This document shows positions 1 to 7,114 of a DNA stretch of 64,000 nt, piece by piece. Position 1 is the stretch's first letter, and each line of letters begins with the position of its first letter. Source of the stretch: Sphingomonas echinoides (GTDB lineage Bacteria > Pseudomonadota > Alphaproteobacteria > Sphingomonadales > Sphingomonadaceae); NCBI RefSeq assembly GCF_029623395.1, contig NZ_JAPYKK010000008.1:62001-126000 (forward strand), read 5' to 3'. The notes below the pieces were generated by a model. That model had not been told where the DNA came from. It saw only the letters and a program-made list of their open reading frames with translations, and made no database searches. Both the position numbers and the translations under genes were made by a program.

Positions 1-361
1 CCTCGCGCACTTCCGACAGTGGCCCGATGCCCATCAGCGCGTAGCGGATGGCGAGGAAATGCTCGCCGGTGATGACCAGCCCCGATTCGGGAAGCAGGAA
101 ATGCATGTCCGCAACGCGCCCGTGGAGCGAATTCTCGATCGGGATGATCGCGCAGTCCGCGCGGAAATCCCGCACCGCGTCGATCGCGTCGGCGAAGTCG
201 AAACACGGCAGCGGCAGGCAGTCGGGGAATGCCTGCAGCGCGGCAATGTGCGAATTGGCTCCAGGGGCGCCCTGGAACGCAACGGCACGCGACGGCTCGG
301 CAATCGCCGCGTTTGTCATCTGCTCGACGAGCGCGCGGGCGGGGGCGGCAAAGTTTTCCAT
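1..361 (-). CDS. pheA: Prephenate dehydratase, N-terminal part (runs off left edge)
   Basis: About 120 N-terminal residues of prephenate dehydratase, which converts prephenate to phenylpyruvate in cytoplasmic phenylalanine synthesis. The translation reads MENFAAPARALVEQM, followed by the family signature AVAFQGAPGANSHIAA and then CAIIPIENSLHGRV, the conserved substrate-site region of the periplasmic-binding-like catalytic fold. The ATG at 361 is used because the family motif begins about 27 residues later. The gene is cut by the window edge, so the C-terminal ACT regulatory domain cannot be seen. It is divergent from the cytochrome c gene, with about 146 bp between them. Confidence 0.9.
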   Translation of the reverse strand, partial: MENFAAPARALVEQMTNAAIAEPSRAVAFQGAPGANSHIAALQAFPDCLPLPCFDFADAIDAVRDFRADCAIIPIENSLHGRVADMHFLLPESGLVITGEHFLAIRYALMGIGPLSEVRE

Positions 362-507
362 ACGGCCCCGGCGCGTACCCGGCTCGTCCACGAACGGCAA
401 GCGTCGGTACACGCGCGGCTTGCGATGCGCGTCCGGCGAATCTATGCACTTGTGAAATCATCGCGGCTCCACCGAGGGCCGGACATCGGCAGGGGCAGCG
501 GCACGAC

Positions 508-1173
508 ATGGACAACCGGACCAATACGATCGCAGGCTGGGTGCTCGGCACGATGGGCCTGGCGCTCGCACTGACGATCGGCGGCAACATGCTCGTCAAG
601 CCGATCGCTTCCGAAAAGGAAGGCTATCCGATCGAGGCCCCCGCCGAGGGTGGCGAAGGCGGTGCCGCCGTTGCCGACGAACCGATTGCCGCATTGCTCG
701 CCAAGGCCGACGCCGCACACGGCGCCGAAGTGTTCAAGAAGTGCACCGCCTGCCACTCGGTCGCGCAGGGCGGCGCGAACGGCATCGGCCCGAACCTGTA
801 CGGCACGGTCGGCGAGGCAATCGCGCAGGGCAAGGGCGGCTACGCCTTCTCGGACGCGCTCAAGAAGGCGGGCGCGGGCAAGAAGTGGGACTTTGAGGAG
901 CTCAACAAGTGGCTGACCTCGCCGCGCGGTTATGCCGCCGGTACGAAGATGACCTTCGCCGGTCTGACCGCGGGTAAGGATCGCGCCGACGTGATCCTGT
1001 ATCTCAACCAGCAAGGCTCGAACGTTCCGCTGCCGCCGCCCCCGGCCGGCGCGCCTACCGCGACCGACGCCAAGGCGCCGCCCGCCGCGGGTGAGGCCGA
1101 TCCGGGTGGCAAGGCGTCGCCGAGTGTCGAGGGGCTCGGCAACACCACGGTTCCGGCAGCCGCGGGCAAGTAA
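508..1173 (+). CDS. Membrane-anchored class I cytochrome c
   Basis: A 221-residue c-type cytochrome. Residues about 7-27 form a single N-terminal hydrophobic segment that probably remains as a periplasmic membrane anchor. The haem-binding motif CTACH follows at about residue 75, and a distal methionine lies in the GTKMTFAG stretch, giving His/Met ligation. The C-terminal tail after QQGSNVPLPPPP is low-complexity Pro/Ala. The domain matches the mitochondrial-like cytochrome c (c2/c552) family that carries electrons to terminal oxidases. The ATG at 508 is chosen because upstream in-frame codons are arginine-rich and lie over the pheA leader. pheA divergent from a cytochrome c is an arrangement I recall from sphingomonads. 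Confidence 0.9.
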   Translation: MDNRTNTIAGWVLGTMGLALALTIGGNMLVKPIASEKEGYPIEAPAEGGEGGAAVADEPIAALLAKADAAHGAEVFKKCTACHSVAQGGANGIGPNLYGTVGEAIAQGKGGYAFSDALKKAGAGKKWDFEELNKWLTSPRGYAAGTKMTFAGLTAGKDRADVILYLNQQGSNVPLPPPPAGAPTATDAKAPPAAGEADPGGKASPSVEGLGNTTVPAAAGK

Positions 1174-1233
1174 CCCGAACTACCCCCTTCCCGTTCGCGC
1201 GAAACGAACGGGCGGAGGGGAAGGTTTAACCCG

Positions 1234-2340
1234 CTAGAGCGCGCGCGGTTCGCCCTCGGCCAGGAAGTGTGTGCAGAGCTGCGCCTCGGGCGTATCGCCC
1301 GCTTCGAGCGCGGCAACCGTGACCCAGCCCGCAACACGCATCTGCGCCGCCATTGCGGGATCGGTGCCGAGCGGCACAAACAGCCGCCGCCGGTCGACCT
1401 CGGCCAGCCCTGCCGCGACGATCGCATCGGCGTAGAGCGAGAAGCCGACTGCGGATTCCTCGGCACCGCCTTCGTGCATGATCGTATAGGTGCCGCCGCG
1501 CCCGATCTCGCCGCGGACGCCGCCCGCGAAGATCGAGAAACCGAGCCAGCTCTGATATTCGAACCCGTGGCGTTCGGTCGGGTCGAGCGTCAGCGCGACT
1601 CGGCTCTTCAATCCGTCCGCGATCTTCCACAGCGCATCGAGCCGCGAGGTCAGCGCGCCGCGCGCGTCGAACGCGCACAGCCGGTCGTGTGCGGTCTCGA
1701 ACGGGCCGGCGGCTTCGATCAGCGGGAGATAGGCGGGCGCGATCGCCGCGACCCCGCCTGCGTCCTTGGCATCGAGCCGGTCGCGCAGAGCATCGATCTG
1801 CGCCGCGTCGATCGGGAACGGCCCGCCGGCGAGCACGTCGATCAGGTCGGGGAGCGTGAAGTCGATCGAAATATTGGTAACGCCAGCCGCCTCGAGTGCC
1901 GCGACCGCGACCTCGACGACTTCGCGCGCCGCCGCGACCGTGTCGAGCCCGATCAGCTCGCAGCCGATCTGGCGGAGTTCGCGCTCGGGCGCGAGCTGCG
2001 AGGCGCGCAGCTTGAGCACCGGGCCGGCGTAGGACAGCCGCACCGGGCGCGGGTGATGCGCCATGCGGGTGGCGGCGATCCGGCCGATCTGCGCGGTCAT
2101 GTCGGGGCGAATCGCGAGCGTCGCCTGGCTGACCGGATCGACGAAGCGCACCGCATCCTGCGCGCGCGCGGACTTGAGGCGACCGGCGAGGCCAGCCTCG
2201 AACTCGGCGAGCGCGGGGTCGGCGCGTTCGTAGCCATACGCATAGGCCGCGGCGAGCGCTGCGGCCTCGAGCCGGGCGGCGGCATCGGCGAAGGGGGGGA
2301 GCCGGTCACGAAAGCCGGTCGGGAGGAGCGCGGTGGTCAT
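1234..2340 (-). CDS. hisZ: ATP phosphoribosyltransferase regulatory subunit HisZ
   Basis: 368 residues with a catalytically dead class II aminoacyl-tRNA-synthetase (HisRS-like) fold. It starts LLPTGFRDRLPPFA, has the motif-2-like region ATLAIRPDMTAQIGR and later SYAGPVLKLR. HisZ partners with the short form of HisG in the first step of histidine synthesis and supplies the allosteric site. No hisG lies nearby. The ATG overlaps the stop of the DUF559 gene by 4 bp. The only Shine-Dalgarno-like sequence (GGGGGAGAGG) before it is supplied by the palindromic repeat at 2349-2386. A HisRS identity is unlikely, given the length and weak HisA-type motifs. Confidence 0.88.
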   Translation of the reverse strand: MTTALLPTGFRDRLPPFADAAARLEAAALAAAYAYGYERADPALAEFEAGLAGRLKSARAQDAVRFVDPVSQATLAIRPDMTAQIGRIAATRMAHHPRPVRLSYAGPVLKLRASQLAPERELRQIGCELIGLDTVAAAREVVEVAVAALEAAGVTNISIDFTLPDLIDVLAGGPFPIDAAQIDALRDRLDAKDAGGVAAIAPAYLPLIEAAGPFETAHDRLCAFDARGALTSRLDALWKIADGLKSRVALTLDPTERHGFEYQSWLGFSIFAGGVRGEIGRGGTYTIMHEGGAEESAVGFSLYADAIVAAGLAEVDRRRLFVPLGTDPAMAAQMRVAGWVTVAALEAGDTPEAQLCTHFLAEGEPRAL

Positions 2341-2729
2341 GACGATAGCCCTCTCCCCCTCGGGGAGAGGGTTGGGAGAGGGGCAGACGCAAGCGCACCC
2401 TCTATGGTGAGCAGGACGCCCTCCAGATTTTGCATCACGTCACTGTTGTTGAACCTGATCACACGGTAGCCTTGCTCTTCCAGCCACGCCGTCCGGCGCG
2501 CGTCGCGCCGCTCGTCGCCTGCGTGGGTGTCGCCGTCAAGCTCGATCACGAGCTTGTGCGAACGCGCGACGAAATCAACAATGTAGGGAGCGACAACAAC
2601 CTGACGCGAGACCTTGGTGTCGGCGAAACGTTTGGCGCGCAAGGCCGTCCAAAGTTCACGTTCCGGTTGGGTCATCTGCGTGCGCATGGCTTTGGCACGT
2701 GCAAGTAAAACTTCGTTCGCCTTTGGCAC
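2337..2729 (-). CDS. DUF559 family endonuclease-like protein
   Basis: About 130 residues of the DUF559 family, a PD-(D/E)XK-type fold related to very-short-patch-repair (Vsr) endonucleases. Visible family features are MTQPERELWTALRAKRF, then VVAPYIVDFVARSHKLVIELDGDTH (the acidic D..ELDGD nuclease core), then RVIRFNNSDVMQNLEGVL. No DNA target is known. GTG at 2729 is chosen because GGGAGAGGGG lies just upstream; a longer start at 2756 would be translated from the repeat. Both termini are written by the flanking inverted repeats, and the stop overlaps hisZ by 4 bp. This looks like a small mobile or repeat-associated cassette inserted ahead of hisZ. Confidence 0.85.
   Translation of the reverse strand: MPKANEVLLARAKAMRTQMTQPERELWTALRAKRFADTKVSRQVVVAPYIVDFVARSHKLVIELDGDTHAGDERRDARRTAWLEEQGYRVIRFNNSDVMQNLEGVLLTIEGALASAPLPTLSPRGRGLSS
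2349..2386. repeat. Palindromic CTCTCCCC repeat, arm next to hisZ
   Basis: An imperfect palindrome built on CCCTCTCCCC/GGGGAGAGGG followed by GGGAGAGGGGCAG. Its reverse complement matches the element at 2729-2770 with only about two differences, so the two form inverted repeats around the DUF559 gene. It encodes the C-terminal tail (PLPTLSPRGRG) of the DUF559 protein and supplies the hisZ ribosome-binding site. The same sequence family recurs at 4364-4489. Confidence 0.85.
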
Positions 2730-2770
2730 TGCCCCTCTCCCAAACCCTCTCCCCAAGGGGGAGAGGGCTT
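2729..2770. repeat. Palindromic CTCTCCCC repeat, arm upstream of the DUF559 gene
   Basis: Starts CTGCCCCTCTCCCAAACCC and ends in CCCC-AAGGGGGAGAGGG. It is the inverted counterpart of 2349-2386 and provides the GGGAGAGGGG Shine-Dalgarno sequence of the DUF559 gene. It lies immediately downstream of the serA stop. Confidence 0.85.
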
Positions 2771-2780
2771 AAGTAGCAGA

Positions 2781-4358
2781 TTAGAACGCCAGACCCATCG
2801 CGGTCACCACGCCCGGCAGCGCGCGCACCTGTGCGAGCAGTTCCGGGGTCAGCGCCTCGTCGATCGACAGCAGCAGCACCGCCTCGCCACCCGCCGAGCG
2901 GCGACCGAGATGGAAGGTCCCGATGTTGACCCCGCCCGTGCCAAGCAACGTGCCGAGCCGCCCGATGAACCCGGGCGCATCCTCGTTGACGACGTACAGC
3001 ATGTGCCCGGCGAGATCGGCCTCGACCTTGATGCCGAACAGTTCGACCAGCCGTGGCGCGGCATCGCCGAACAGCGTGCCCGCGACCGAGCGCTCGCCCG
3101 CATCGGTCTTGACCGAGACGCGCAGCAGCGTGTGGTAATCGCCCTCGCGCTCGGTGCGGACTTCGCGGACTTCCATCCCGCGCTCCTTGGCGAGCAATGG
3201 CGCGTTGACCATGTTGACCGTGTCGGTCTGCGTCCGCAGGAACCCGGCGAGCACCGCCGACACCATCGGCTTCTGGTTGAGCTCGGCGGCAGCGCCCTCG
3301 CTGTGGATCGAGATGCGCCCGATCGAGCCGGTGGTGAGCTGGCCGACCAGCGAGCCGAGCTTCTCGGCCAGCGCCATGTACGGCTTGAGGCGCGGCGCTT
3401 CCTCGGCGGAGAGCGACGGCACGTTGAGCGCGTTGGTGATCCCGCCCGACATCAGATAATCCGACATCTGCTCGGCGACCTGGATCGCGACATTGACCTG
3501 CGCTTCGTCGGTCGATGCGCCGAGATGCGGCGTCGAGACGAAGTTGGGCGTGCCGAACAAGGGCGAGTCCTTGGCGGGCTCGGTCACGAACACGTCGAGC
3601 GCCGCGCCGCCGATATGCCCCGAATCGAGCCCGGCCTTGAGCGCCGCCTCGTCGATCAGGCCGCCGCGCGCGCAGTTGATGATGCGCACGCCCTTCTTCG
3701 TCTTGGCGAGATTCTCCGCCGACAGGATGTTGCGCGTCTGGTCGGTGAGCGGGGTGTGGAGCGTGATGAAGTCGGCGCGCGCGAGCAGCTCGTCGAGCTC
3801 GACCTTCTCGACGCCGAGTTCGACCGCGCGTTCGGGCGACAGGAACGGATCATAAGCGACGACCTTCATCCGCAGGCCGAGCGCACGGTCCGCGACGATC
3901 CCGCCGATGTTGCCCGCGCCGATCAGCCCGAGCGTTTTGGCGGTCAGCTCGACCCCCATGAAGCGGTTCTTCTCCCACTTACCGGCCTGCGTGCTGGCGT
4001 CCGCTTCGGGAAGCTGGCGCGCGAGCGCGAACATCAGCGCGATGGCGTGCTCGGCGGTGGTGATCGAGTTGCCGAACGGGGTGTTCATGACGACGACGCC
4101 CTGCGCCGACGCGGCGGGGATATCGACATTGTCGACGCCGATCCCGGCGCGGCCGATGACCTTGAGGTTGGTCGCCGCCGCAAGGATCGCCTTGGTCACC
4201 TTGGTCGAGCTGCGGATCGCAAGGCCGTCATATTGGCCGATGATCGCGATGACTTCTTCGGGGGTCTTGCCGGTGATCTCGTCGACCTCGACGCCGCGTT
4301 CACGGAAGATCTGCGCAGCTTTGGGGTCCATTTTGTCAGAAATGAGGACTTTTGGCAT
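2781..4358 (-). CDS. serA: D-3-phosphoglycerate dehydrogenase
   Basis: 525 residues, the long form of SerA. It oxidises 3-phosphoglycerate to 3-phosphohydroxypyruvate with NAD+, the first step of serine synthesis. Seen in order: substrate-binding half with GLAIRSSTKVT; Rossmann motif TLGLIGAGNIGGIVA; catalytic region INCARGGLIDE and the HLGAST histidine; an intervening ASB domain; and a C-terminal ACT domain (HMLYVVNEDAPGFIGRLG) that usually binds serine. Lies downstream of serC in the same direction, separated by a long inverted repeat whose end provides the AGAGGGAGAAG ribosome-binding site. Confidence 0.97.
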   Translation of the reverse strand: MPKVLISDKMDPKAAQIFRERGVEVDEITGKTPEEVIAIIGQYDGLAIRSSTKVTKAILAAATNLKVIGRAGIGVDNVDIPAASAQGVVVMNTPFGNSITTAEHAIALMFALARQLPEADASTQAGKWEKNRFMGVELTAKTLGLIGAGNIGGIVADRALGLRMKVVAYDPFLSPERAVELGVEKVELDELLARADFITLHTPLTDQTRNILSAENLAKTKKGVRIINCARGGLIDEAALKAGLDSGHIGGAALDVFVTEPAKDSPLFGTPNFVSTPHLGASTDEAQVNVAIQVAEQMSDYLMSGGITNALNVPSLSAEEAPRLKPYMALAEKLGSLVGQLTTGSIGRISIHSEGAAAELNQKPMVSAVLAGFLRTQTDTVNMVNAPLLAKERGMEVREVRTEREGDYHTLLRVSVKTDAGERSVAGTLFGDAAPRLVELFGIKVEADLAGHMLYVVNEDAPGFIGRLGTLLGTGGVNIGTFHLGRRSAGGEAVLLLSIDEALTPELLAQVRALPGVVTAMGLAF

Positions 4359-4363
4359 TTTTC

Positions 4364-4489
4364 TTCTCCCTCTCCCGCTTGCGGGAGAGGGCCGGGGAGA
4401 GGGCAGTCTCTCGCACCGGCCCTGTGCATGTGTGGATAGCGGACTGCCCCTCTCCCCGACCCTCTCCCCGCAAGCGGGGAGAGGGAGAA
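4364..4489. repeat. Long inverted repeat (BIME/MITE-like) between serC and serA
   Basis: Two inverted arms of about 45 bp (4364-4408 and 4441-4489) built from the same CTCTCCCC/GGGGAGAGG palindromes as the DUF559 flanks, with a spacer of about 32 bp. The element fills the whole serC-serA gap, from 5 bp before the serA start to 1 bp before the serC stop. Transcribed as part of a serC-serA message it could fold into a long hairpin that contains the serA Shine-Dalgarno sequence. Confidence 0.85.
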
Positions 4490-4490
4490 A

Positions 4491-5621
4491 TCAGGCCTTC
4501 ACGCTCGCATAGGCCCAGTCGAGCCACGGCCCGAGCGCGACGATATCCGCGGTGTCGACGGTCGCGCCGCACCAGATCCGCAGCCCCGGCGGCGCGTCGC
4601 GGTAGCCCGCGATGTCATAAGCCGCCTTTTCCTTCTCGAGCAGCCCGGCGAACGCTTTGATCATAGCCTCGTCCGCGCCCTCGACCGTCAGGCAGACGCT
4701 GGTCTTCGAGCGCGTCGCTTCGTCCACCGCGAGGTGCCCAAGCCACGGCCGGTCCGCGACGATCTGGTCGAGCGCTGCGGCATTGGCGTTGCTGCGGGCG
4801 ATCAGCCCGTCTGCGCCACCCACCGTTTTCGCCCATTCGAGCGCAGCGATACAGTCCTCGACCGCGAGCATCGAGGGCGTGTTGATCGTCTCGCCCTTGA
4901 ACACACCTTCGGTCAGCTTGCCCTTAGAGACCAAGCGGAACACCTTCGGCAGCGGCCAGGCCGGCGTATAGCTCTCGAGCCGCTCGACCGCGCGGGGCCC
5001 GAGGATCAGCACGCCGTGCCCGCCCTCGCCGCCGAGCACTTTCTGCCAGGAGAAGGTCGCGACGTCGATCTTGTCCCAGTCGATGTCATAGGCGAACACC
5101 GCGCTGGTCGCGTCGGCGAAGGACAGGCCTTCGCGGTCGGCGGGGATCCAGTCGGCATTGGGGACGCGGACGCCCGAGGTAGTGCCGTTCCAGGTGAACA
5201 GCACGTCGTTCGACCAGTCGACCGCGCCCAGATCGGGCAGCTGGCCATAATCGGCGCGCACGACGGTGGGGTCGATCTTGAGCTGTTTGACCGCGTCGGT
5301 CACCCAGCCTTCGCCGAAGCTTTCCCAGGCGAGCGCGGTGACGGGCTTGGCGCCCAGCATCGTCCACATCGCCATTTCATAGGCACCGGTGTCGGAGCCG
5401 GGGACGATCCCGATGCGATGCGTATCGGGAAGCTTCAACAGCTCGCGCATCAGGTCGATCGAATATTGCAGCCGCGTCTTGCCGATCTTCGAGCGGTGCG
5501 AGCGCCCCAGCGAGTCGGTCGCGAGAGTGGCGGCGGACCAGCCCGGGGGCTTGGCGCACGGGCCCGAGGAAAAATACGGGCGTGCAGGCAGTTGCGCGGG
5601 ACGCGCAGGCAGTTCAGTCAT
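4491..5621 (-). CDS. serC: Phosphoserine aminotransferase
   Basis: 376 residues. A pyridoxal-phosphate enzyme that converts 3-phosphohydroxypyruvate plus glutamate to phosphoserine, the second step of serine synthesis. Motifs include YFSSGPCAKPPGWS at the N-terminus, LGRSHRSKIGK, the GSDTGAYEMAMWTMLG cofactor region and the lysine in ATFSWQKVLGGEGGHG that should form the Schiff base. It is the form found in alphaproteobacteria and archaea rather than the shorter E. coli type. ATG at 5621 has AGGAGA 6 bp upstream and gives the conserved MTELPARPAQ start; a longer start at 5726 would translate the leader. First gene of a serC-serA operon. Confidence 0.96.
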   Translation of the reverse strand: MTELPARPAQLPARPYFSSGPCAKPPGWSAATLATDSLGRSHRSKIGKTRLQYSIDLMRELLKLPDTHRIGIVPGSDTGAYEMAMWTMLGAKPVTALAWESFGEGWVTDAVKQLKIDPTVVRADYGQLPDLGAVDWSNDVLFTWNGTTSGVRVPNADWIPADREGLSFADATSAVFAYDIDWDKIDVATFSWQKVLGGEGGHGVLILGPRAVERLESYTPAWPLPKVFRLVSKGKLTEGVFKGETINTPSMLAVEDCIAALEWAKTVGGADGLIARSNANAAALDQIVADRPWLGHLAVDEATRSKTSVCLTVEGADEAMIKAFAGLLEKEKAAYDIAGYRDAPPGLRIWCGATVDTADIVALGPWLDWAYASVKA

Positions 5622-5710
5622 GTAGTCTCTCCTCACAGAGAGCACGCGCGGCGTTGGGACCGCGTGGCCCGTCGCCGCTCCTAGAGCCATCGCGCGCAAC
5701 GTCAAGTCGT
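5622..5710 (-). ncRNA. Candidate serC leader RNA
   Basis: The leader before serC can form two stems on the minus strand: CGGCG...CGCCG enclosing GGGCCACGCGGTCCC, and CTCTC-TGTGAG-GAGAG, which contains the serC Shine-Dalgarno sequence. A TTGACG box lies just upstream. Alphaproteobacterial serC operons are known to carry a conserved cis-regulatory candidate called the serC motif in this position. Location and two-hairpin shape agree, but I could not compare against its covariance model, so this is tentative. Confidence 0.45.
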
Positions 5711-5768
5711 AACGATGGACAGCCACGCAACGATCGGTCAGGATCGTCGCTTACCGGGGGGTGAATTC

Positions 5769-6401
5769 ATGCAAAACAACGAGCGCCGCGAGCGCGCGGC
5801 GACTTATGCAATCATGCTTTGGCTGGCGACGAGCTTGTGCGTGGCCGTATCGGGCGCAATGCTTGTTGCCAGCTTGGGTGGTACCGGCGCGATCTGGTCG
5901 GAGGCTGCACTGGAGGGAGTGGATCGCTTTACGGCGATCGCGGCCGGGATCTATTTCGCCGCTTACATCCTGTGCGCGGTCTGCGTCGCGCGCTGGCTAT
6001 ACCGCGCGAGCGCCAATGCGCATGCGGTGTCGGATCAGATGACAATTTCGCCTGGCTGGGGCATCGGATTTTTCTTTGTGCCGGTCGTCAATCTTTGGAA
6101 ACCGTTCCAGGCGTTGCGCGAAACATGGCAGGCAAGCCTGTCGCCCGAGGCCCCCGACAACGTACCCGTCCCGACCACCATGCGAATCTGGTGGGGGCTG
6201 TGGCTGCTCGCTAGCGTGCTGGGAAACATAAGCTTTCGTCTGAGCGCGGGGGCGAAGACGGTCGCAGACGTGACGACCGGTGGCTGGCTCGACATCGTTT
6301 CCTTCGTTGTCGATCTCCCGTTGGCGGTGTCGTTGATCGTGGTGATCCGGCAGCTTAGCGCAAATCAGCGCGCGCTCATCGATACGCGGATTTTTGAGTA
6401 G
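5769..6401 (+). CDS. DUF4328 family membrane protein
   Basis: About 210 residues with four to five hydrophobic segments. It carries the family signature around SPGWGIGFFFVPVVNLWKPFQALRETWQAS, typical of DUF4328 inner-membrane proteins, whose function is unknown. ATG at 5769 follows a GGGGGGTG ribosome-binding site; an upstream ATG at 5715 would add an unconserved polar stretch and overlap the serC leader. No operon partner: serC is divergent, and the next gene is 34 bp downstream on the same strand. Confidence 0.8.
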   Translation: MQNNERRERAATYAIMLWLATSLCVAVSGAMLVASLGGTGAIWSEAALEGVDRFTAIAAGIYFAAYILCAVCVARWLYRASANAHAVSDQMTISPGWGIGFFFVPVVNLWKPFQALRETWQASLSPEAPDNVPVPTTMRIWWGLWLLASVLGNISFRLSAGAKTVADVTTGGWLDIVSFVVDLPLAVSLIVVIRQLSANQRALIDTRIFE

Positions 6402-6435
6402 CGGTCCGGACGCGCAAAGGCGCTAACAGTCCGGC

Positions 6436-7110
6436 ATGTTGCGTAGCCTTGCCGTTGTTCTGCTTATGCTTTCGCTTGCCGCCTGCGCATCAGGGGGAAG
6501 TCGGGACAAGCAGCCGCCACAGCGCCCCGCCGGATCGCGGCCTGTGATGCTCAATCTGCCAACCAGCCGCGAGACCAAGGCGTGCTACGCCGACCTGTCG
6601 CGCGCCGAGGTGCGCTACTCCCCCCTGCCCGACCGCGATTTCGGCGGCGGATGCCAGATCGTCGGGACGGTGCAACTGCTCGACATCGGGATTCCCGTCA
6701 CCAATCTCCGCGCGATGCGCTGTGGCCTAGCCCGAAGTTTTTCGGGCTGGGTCGAGCATGCGGTCGTCCCAGCCGCGCACCAGATGCTGGGGAGCGATCT
6801 GGTGCGGATCGAGAGCATGGGCACCTATGCCTGCCGCGCGGTCGTCGGGACCAAAGCGGGCTATGCCGGGCGGCTGTCGGGGCATGCCACCGCCAATGCG
6901 GTCGATGTTTCGGGGTTCGTGTTGCAGGATGGTCGACGAATCACGATCCAGGGCGGGTGGAACAACCCCGATCCGAACATTCGCGCCTTCCTGCGGACGA
7001 TCCGGGCGTCGGCGTGCCGACGGTTCGGGACGGTGCTGAGCCCGGATTACAATGCGGCGCATTACAACCATCTGCACATCGAGGACGACCGCGCCGGTTT
7101 CTGCCGGTGA
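6436..7110 (+). CDS. Extensin-like C-terminal domain lipoprotein
   Basis: 224 residues. A lipoprotein signal ends at LAACAS (Cys17). The mature part matches the extensin-like C-terminal family: CYADLSRAEVRYSPLPD, GGGCQIVGTVQLLDIG, then SGHATANAVDVSGFVL and AHYNHLHIEDDR. The His/Asp pattern is like that of metal-dependent M15/LAS D,D-carboxypeptidases, so a cell-wall or envelope role is likely, though the substrate is not established. Probably attached to the inner face of the outer membrane. It converges on the UdgX gene with only 4 bp between the stops. Confidence 0.85.
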   Translation: MLRSLAVVLLMLSLAACASGGSRDKQPPQRPAGSRPVMLNLPTSRETKACYADLSRAEVRYSPLPDRDFGGGCQIVGTVQLLDIGIPVTNLRAMRCGLARSFSGWVEHAVVPAAHQMLGSDLVRIESMGTYACRAVVGTKAGYAGRLSGHATANAVDVSGFVLQDGRRITIQGGWNNPDPNIRAFLRTIRASACRRFGTVLSPDYNAAHYNHLHIEDDRAGFCR

Positions 7111-7114
7111 TTCG

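Noticed and set aside
2910..4439. Long plus-strand open frame antisense to serA
   Set aside because: Composition reflects the complement of a high-GC gene; no domain, and serA motifs are unambiguous.
2349..4489. Repeated palindromes considered as a CRISPR array
   Set aside because: No regular spacing, no unique spacers of constant length and no cas genes; they are extragenic palindromes.
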